From an uncultured Rickettsiales bacterium (lineage in GTDB: Bacteria; Pseudomonadota; Alphaproteobacteria; UBA8366): 9,903 bases of DNA. Position 1 is the first letter of the stretch, and each line of letters begins with the position of its first letter. Position numbers and translations under genes: made by a program. Location of the stretch: assembly GCA_913046825.1 (NCBI GenBank), contig CAJWTF010000142.1, positions 1-9,903 on the forward strand, given 5' to 3'. The notes beneath the pieces were generated by a model. The model saw nothing but the letters and a program-made list of their open reading frames with translations. It was not told where the DNA came from and searched no databases. Positions 7,247 through 9,903 of the stretch are shown one piece after another.

Positions 7247-7834
7247 TTATTTTAGGAAGGCTGCCAGATGTTTGCGGATTTGTGATTCGAACGTCTGGTC
7301 AAAATCGCTCATGAGTTTCTCAGTTAATTCATACCAGAGCGTGTGGCGTTCTCGCAGAGTGGCGTTCTCCAGGACCGAGCGATTCCGTAGGCTGGTGGCG
7401 ACGGCATTTGCACTGCGCAGTCCTTTGCCGTCGGTTACCTCGATCACGACTTCGACTTTCGCGTCGTAGCGCTCCGATTGTTCCGTCGTGAATGTTCCCT
7501 TGATACCACCAAGCCGCTTCAAGCGGGCTTCGACAACGCTGGCATCGCGAATGGTGACGACGGCACGACCGCTGGTACCTTTCGCTCGGAGGCGATCCAC
7601 GACCCAACGCTCCACCGCGATATGCGGCGGCACCGGCATTTCGTGCTCGATATGCGGCGCTTTGAGAGGTGGCTCGAACAGGTGGACGATACTGATTTCC
7701 CGAACATCGAGAGAAATCGGTGGTAAATGCTGGAAGGTCTGCTCGGGCCAACTGCGTTGATTAACCGGCGTTTCGCAGCCAGGCACAGCCAATACGGAGA
7801 CGATCAAAAGGGATAGCAAAGACAACTTTTTCAT
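7247..7834 (-). CDS. Predicted lipoprotein of unknown function
   Basis: A 195-residue protein that I do not recognise. The first 20 residues form a lipoprotein signal: two lysines, a hydrophobic core LSLLSLLIVSVLA, then VPGC with Cys20 as the lipidated residue. Glu21 follows, not aspartate, so the outer membrane is the expected location by the Lol rule. The mature part is soluble-looking and has no further membrane segments. Its C-terminal quarter (about 160-193) is rich in charged residues and probably helical. No cysteines follow Cys20. It begins 31 bases after the hslO stop on the same strand, so it probably belongs to the argD-argF-hslO transcript. The ribosome site is poor. An envelope role is possible from its location, but nothing more can be said. 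Confidence 0.85.
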   Translation of the reverse strand: MKKLSLLSLLIVSVLAVPGCETPVNQRSWPEQTFQHLPPISLDVREISIVHLFEPPLKAPHIEHEMPVPPHIAVERWVVDRLRAKGTSGRAVVTIRDASVVEARLKRLGGIKGTFTTEQSERYDAKVEVVIEVTDGKGLRSANAVATSLRNRSVLENATLRERHTLWYELTEKLMSDFDQTFESQIRKHLAAFLK

Positions 7835-7865
7835 GGCCGCAATATGCGACCACTCGCGCCAGCCT

Positions 7866-8762
7866 TCAAGAGGCGCGTGCGGCCTCTATTTGGGCGGAGT
7901 CGAACCATTCTTCGGTGCTGCAGAATTCGCATTTGATCGAGATATGGCCATCGACCTTGTAATCCTCGATTTCCTCCGCCGATAACATCTTGAGAATGCC
8001 TTCGCCTCGGTCCCTCGAGCATCTACACGAGAACTGTAATGGCAGGGCATCGAATACTCGGACGCCGTCCTCGTGGAACAGCCGAAACAGCAATTGATGC
8101 GCTGAGAGGGTGGCCGAGGTCAGTTCACTTTTCTCGCAGCTGCTCATCAGAATTGTCGCTCGCCGCCAGGCTTCGTCCATCTCTTCCTTGCGGAAGCTCA
8201 GCTCGTCTTCGGGCAAGCGCTGCAGCATCAGCGCACCGGCTCGCCATCCACCCTTACCATCTTTTTCTGCAGCCATGGTGATGGCGGCAGAAAACTGGTC
8301 CGATTGCTGAAAATAGTGATGCACGCAGTCGATCAAGGTCGCACCCTGCAATTCGACGATGCCTTGATAAAGTTCCGCATGCTCGCCCTGGTCGACGGTA
8401 AAAGCCAGATATCCGGCACCAAATAATCGAGGCACGGGCGAACCATTGATCTCTGTCTCGTCCGGCACGTCGTCGCCGACGCTGGCATATGCGCGCACGC
8501 CACCATCGGTAGTCACATCTGCCGCCATCAGGCTGACTGGCCCGTTGCCCTTAGCCTGTAGGGTGAAAATGCCATCGAACTTTAATGTGGCTGAAAGCGC
8601 CGACGCTAAGACAACGAATTCCGCCATCAGGGACTGGACAGCGGGTGGCAGGTCGTGGCGACCGATGACATCGCTCACCGTTGGCCCCATGCGGATCAAG
8701 CGGCCTCGCAGGCCGCTCTCTTCAATCAGGAACGGTTGGATCAGGTCGTCGTCGAGACTCAC
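7866..8762 (-). CDS. hslO: Hsp33, redox-activated holdase chaperone
   Basis: A cytosolic chaperone that is inactive while its zinc centre is reduced and binds unfolding proteins after oxidative stress. With the chosen start the protein has 298 residues, the usual length. The N-terminal domain begins [20 protein letters not shown]. The C-terminal redox switch is intact, with CRC (Cys246, Cys248) and CEFC (Cys278, Cys281), matching the four zinc cysteines of E. coli Hsp33. The start is taken as GTG at 8762 because it overlaps the argF stop as GTGA, a classic translational coupling. An in-frame GTG at 8771 is an alternative. An ATG at 8822 would add 20 residues inside argF that do not look like the family. 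It sits between argF and the lipoprotein gene. Confidence 0.97.
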   Translation of the reverse strand: MSLDDDLIQPFLIEESGLRGRLIRMGPTVSDVIGRHDLPPAVQSLMAEFVVLASALSATLKFDGIFTLQAKGNGPVSLMAADVTTDGGVRAYASVGDDVPDETEINGSPVPRLFGAGYLAFTVDQGEHAELYQGIVELQGATLIDCVHHYFQQSDQFSAAITMAAEKDGKGGWRAGALMLQRLPEDELSFRKEEMDEAWRRATILMSSCEKSELTSATLSAHQLLFRLFHEDGVRVFDALPLQFSCRCSRDRGEGILKMLSAEEIEDYKVDGHISIKCEFCSTEEWFDSAQIEAARAS

Positions 8763-9664
8763 GTAAGGCACCAGGTTAGTATGCCTTTCTGTGCATGCAG
8801 CCTGTTTTCGGCTTCGTCCCATACAACCGATTGCGGTCCGTCCATGACATCGGCGGTGACTTCCTCACCGCGATGGGCCGGAAGGCAATGCATGAAAATC
8901 GCTTCCGACTTCGCAAGCCCCATGAGCTGGCTATCGACCTGGTATGGCCGCAGCAGGTTGTGGCGGTCGCTGATCCCTTCGTCTCCCATGGAAACCCAGA
9001 CATCGGTCGAAACGCAATCCGCACCGGTTGCGGCTTCAGTGGGATCATTGGTCAACAATACACGAGCGCCGTTCTCTTGAGCCCATTTCATGACGTCTTG
9101 ATTTGGCTGCAATTCATCCGGGCACGCGAGGCGTAATTCGAACTTGAGTCGGGTCGCGGCGTGAATCCAACTGGTCGCCATGTTGTTGCCGTCGCCGCAC
9201 CAGGCAATGGTCTTGTCTTCGACCGGACCGAGATGCTCCTCGATGGTCATGACGTCGGCCATGATCTGGCAGGGATGAGAATCGTCGGTCAGGCCGTTGA
9301 TGACGGGAATGGTCGCATTCTCCGCCATATCGGTCAGGTTCTGCGGGTTAGTCGTACGGATCATGATCGCATCGACATAGCGCGAGAGCACTTTCGCCGT
9401 ATCAGCCACCGTTTCGCCCCGACCTAGCTGCATATCGGTATGATCCAGGACGATGGTCTCGCCGCCCAGTTGGCGCATGCCGACGTCAAAGCTGACGCGG
9501 GTCCGCGTCGACGCCTTCTCGAAGATCATCGCCAGACATTTGCCTTCGAGCGGGCGCGGGTTCTCCGGCGCGCCCGTCTTAAAAGCGACCCCGAGATCGA
9601 GCTGTTCACGCAGCGTTTTCTCGTCGAATTGGTCCAGATCTAGGAAGTGCTTAGGCGCCACCAT
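8759..9664 (-). CDS. argF: Ornithine carbamoyltransferase (anabolic)
   Basis: This enzyme joins carbamoyl phosphate and ornithine to make citrulline in arginine synthesis. The 301-residue protein has all family signatures: STRTR (52-56) and HPCQ (130-133) for carbamoyl phosphate, SMGDE (225-229) of the ornithine-binding SMG loop, and [11 protein letters not shown] (259-269) with catalytic Cys260. The start is ATG at 9664, preceded by GGGAG at 9672-9676; it overlaps the argD stop by 14 bases. A longer frame from an ATG at 9721 would add 19 residues that read inside argD and look unrelated to the family. The coupling with argD upstream and hslO downstream suggests one transcript. A biosynthetic rather than catabolic role is inferred from argD next door. 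Confidence 0.98.
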   Translation of the reverse strand: MVAPKHFLDLDQFDEKTLREQLDLGVAFKTGAPENPRPLEGKCLAMIFEKASTRTRVSFDVGMRQLGGETIVLDHTDMQLGRGETVADTAKVLSRYVDAIMIRTTNPQNLTDMAENATIPVINGLTDDSHPCQIMADVMTIEEHLGPVEDKTIAWCGDGNNMATSWIHAATRLKFELRLACPDELQPNQDVMKWAQENGARVLLTNDPTEAATGADCVSTDVWVSMGDEGISDRHNLLRPYQVDSQLMGLAKSEAIFMHCLPAHRGEEVTADVMDGPQSVVWDEAENRLHAQKGILTWCLT

Positions 9665-9903
9665 CTCCGTGCTCCCAGGCGCTCGCGACCTTGTTGAGGA
9701 TATCGATCGCCTCGTCGACATGTGAATTTTCGATGATCAATGGCGGCAAGAAGCGCACGACATTGTCGTCTGCCGGTACTGTCAAAAGCCCGGCATCGCG
9801 CAGCTTGTTCCACATTTCAAGGTTCGTGATCTTGCAGACGAATCCTAGCATGAGGCCCTTACCACGGACTTCTTGGAACACGTCCGGATGCTTGGCAACC
9901 AGC
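9651..9903 (-). CDS. argD: Acetylornithine aminotransferase, C-terminal part only (cut by window edge)
   Basis: Only the last 83 residues are in the window; the gene continues past base 9903. They read as the small C-terminal domain of a class III PLP aminotransferase. [10 protein letters not shown] is the conserved family turn, followed by an AGLL.VPA strand and [10 protein letters not shown], whose arginine normally contacts the substrate carboxylate. ArgD makes N-acetylornithine from N-acetylglutamate semialdehyde, and the protein ends 14 bases inside argF, which supports ArgD over related omega-aminotransferases. The catalytic lysine and most of the PLP site lie outside, so completeness cannot be judged. 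Confidence 0.93.
   Translation of the reverse strand, partial: LVAKHPDVFQEVRGKGLMLGFVCKITNLEMWNKLRDAGLLTVPADDNVVRFLPPLIIENSHVDEAIDILNKVASAWEHGDGGA

Noticed and set aside
7241..7262. Possible bidirectional terminator between trkH and the lipoprotein gene
   Set aside because: Only 3 bases separate the stops. The short T-run near 7250 has no GC-rich hairpin before it.
8763..8822. Longer hslO from an ATG at 8822
   Set aside because: The added 20 residues fall inside the argF C terminus and do not resemble Hsp33 N termini. The GTGA overlap gives a better start.
9665..9721. Longer argF from an ATG at 9721
   Set aside because: The added 19 serine/arginine-rich residues overlap argD and are not found in the family. 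The ATG at 9664 has a GGGAG ribosome site.

Overview
The window looks like chromosomal DNA of an alphaproteobacterium, most probably a Rhodospirillales-like lineage. The main reason is the tail end of an argD-argF-hslO cluster, an order well known in that class. The moderately high G+C, the non-ATG starts and the overlapping genes fit too. The genus is not determinable by eye.

Left part (1-4536). The 5' part of a tRNA-Gly with a CCC anticodon lies at the left edge on the minus strand. A MocR-type regulator follows, also on the minus strand, with a GntR helix-turn-helix fused to a PLP-binding aminotransferase-like domain. It diverges from a plus-strand set of three genes: a radical SAM enzyme with extra C-terminal cysteines, a family III (CaiB/BaiF) CoA-transferase and a MaoC-type hydratase. 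The intergenic space between regulator and radical SAM gene carries a direct repeat and a short palindrome that could be the regulator's operator. The grouping suggests a small pathway that modifies or degrades an acyl-CoA or amine-derived compound under PLP-sensing control. Substrate and product cannot be read from the sequence, and this is the least explained part of the window.

Middle part (4646-7243), plus strand. apaG, folE (GTP cyclohydrolase I) and trkH (potassium uptake channel subunit) are confidently recognised housekeeping genes. They are spaced 43 and 83 bases apart and may be co-transcribed.

Right part (7247-9903), minus strand. argD (3' end only), argF, hslO (Hsp33) and a small predicted lipoprotein of unknown function form a tight set. 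argD and argF overlap by 14 bases, argF and hslO by 4 bases, and hslO and the lipoprotein gene are 31 bases apart. The lipoprotein gene and trkH converge with only 3 bases between stop codons.

No insertion sequence, CRISPR array, phage gene or rRNA was seen, and no stretch over 300 bases lacks a gene. The candidate for an undescribed system is the MocR / radical SAM / CoA-transferase / MaoC group. The evidence supports an uncharacterised metabolic locus rather than a clearly novel system.
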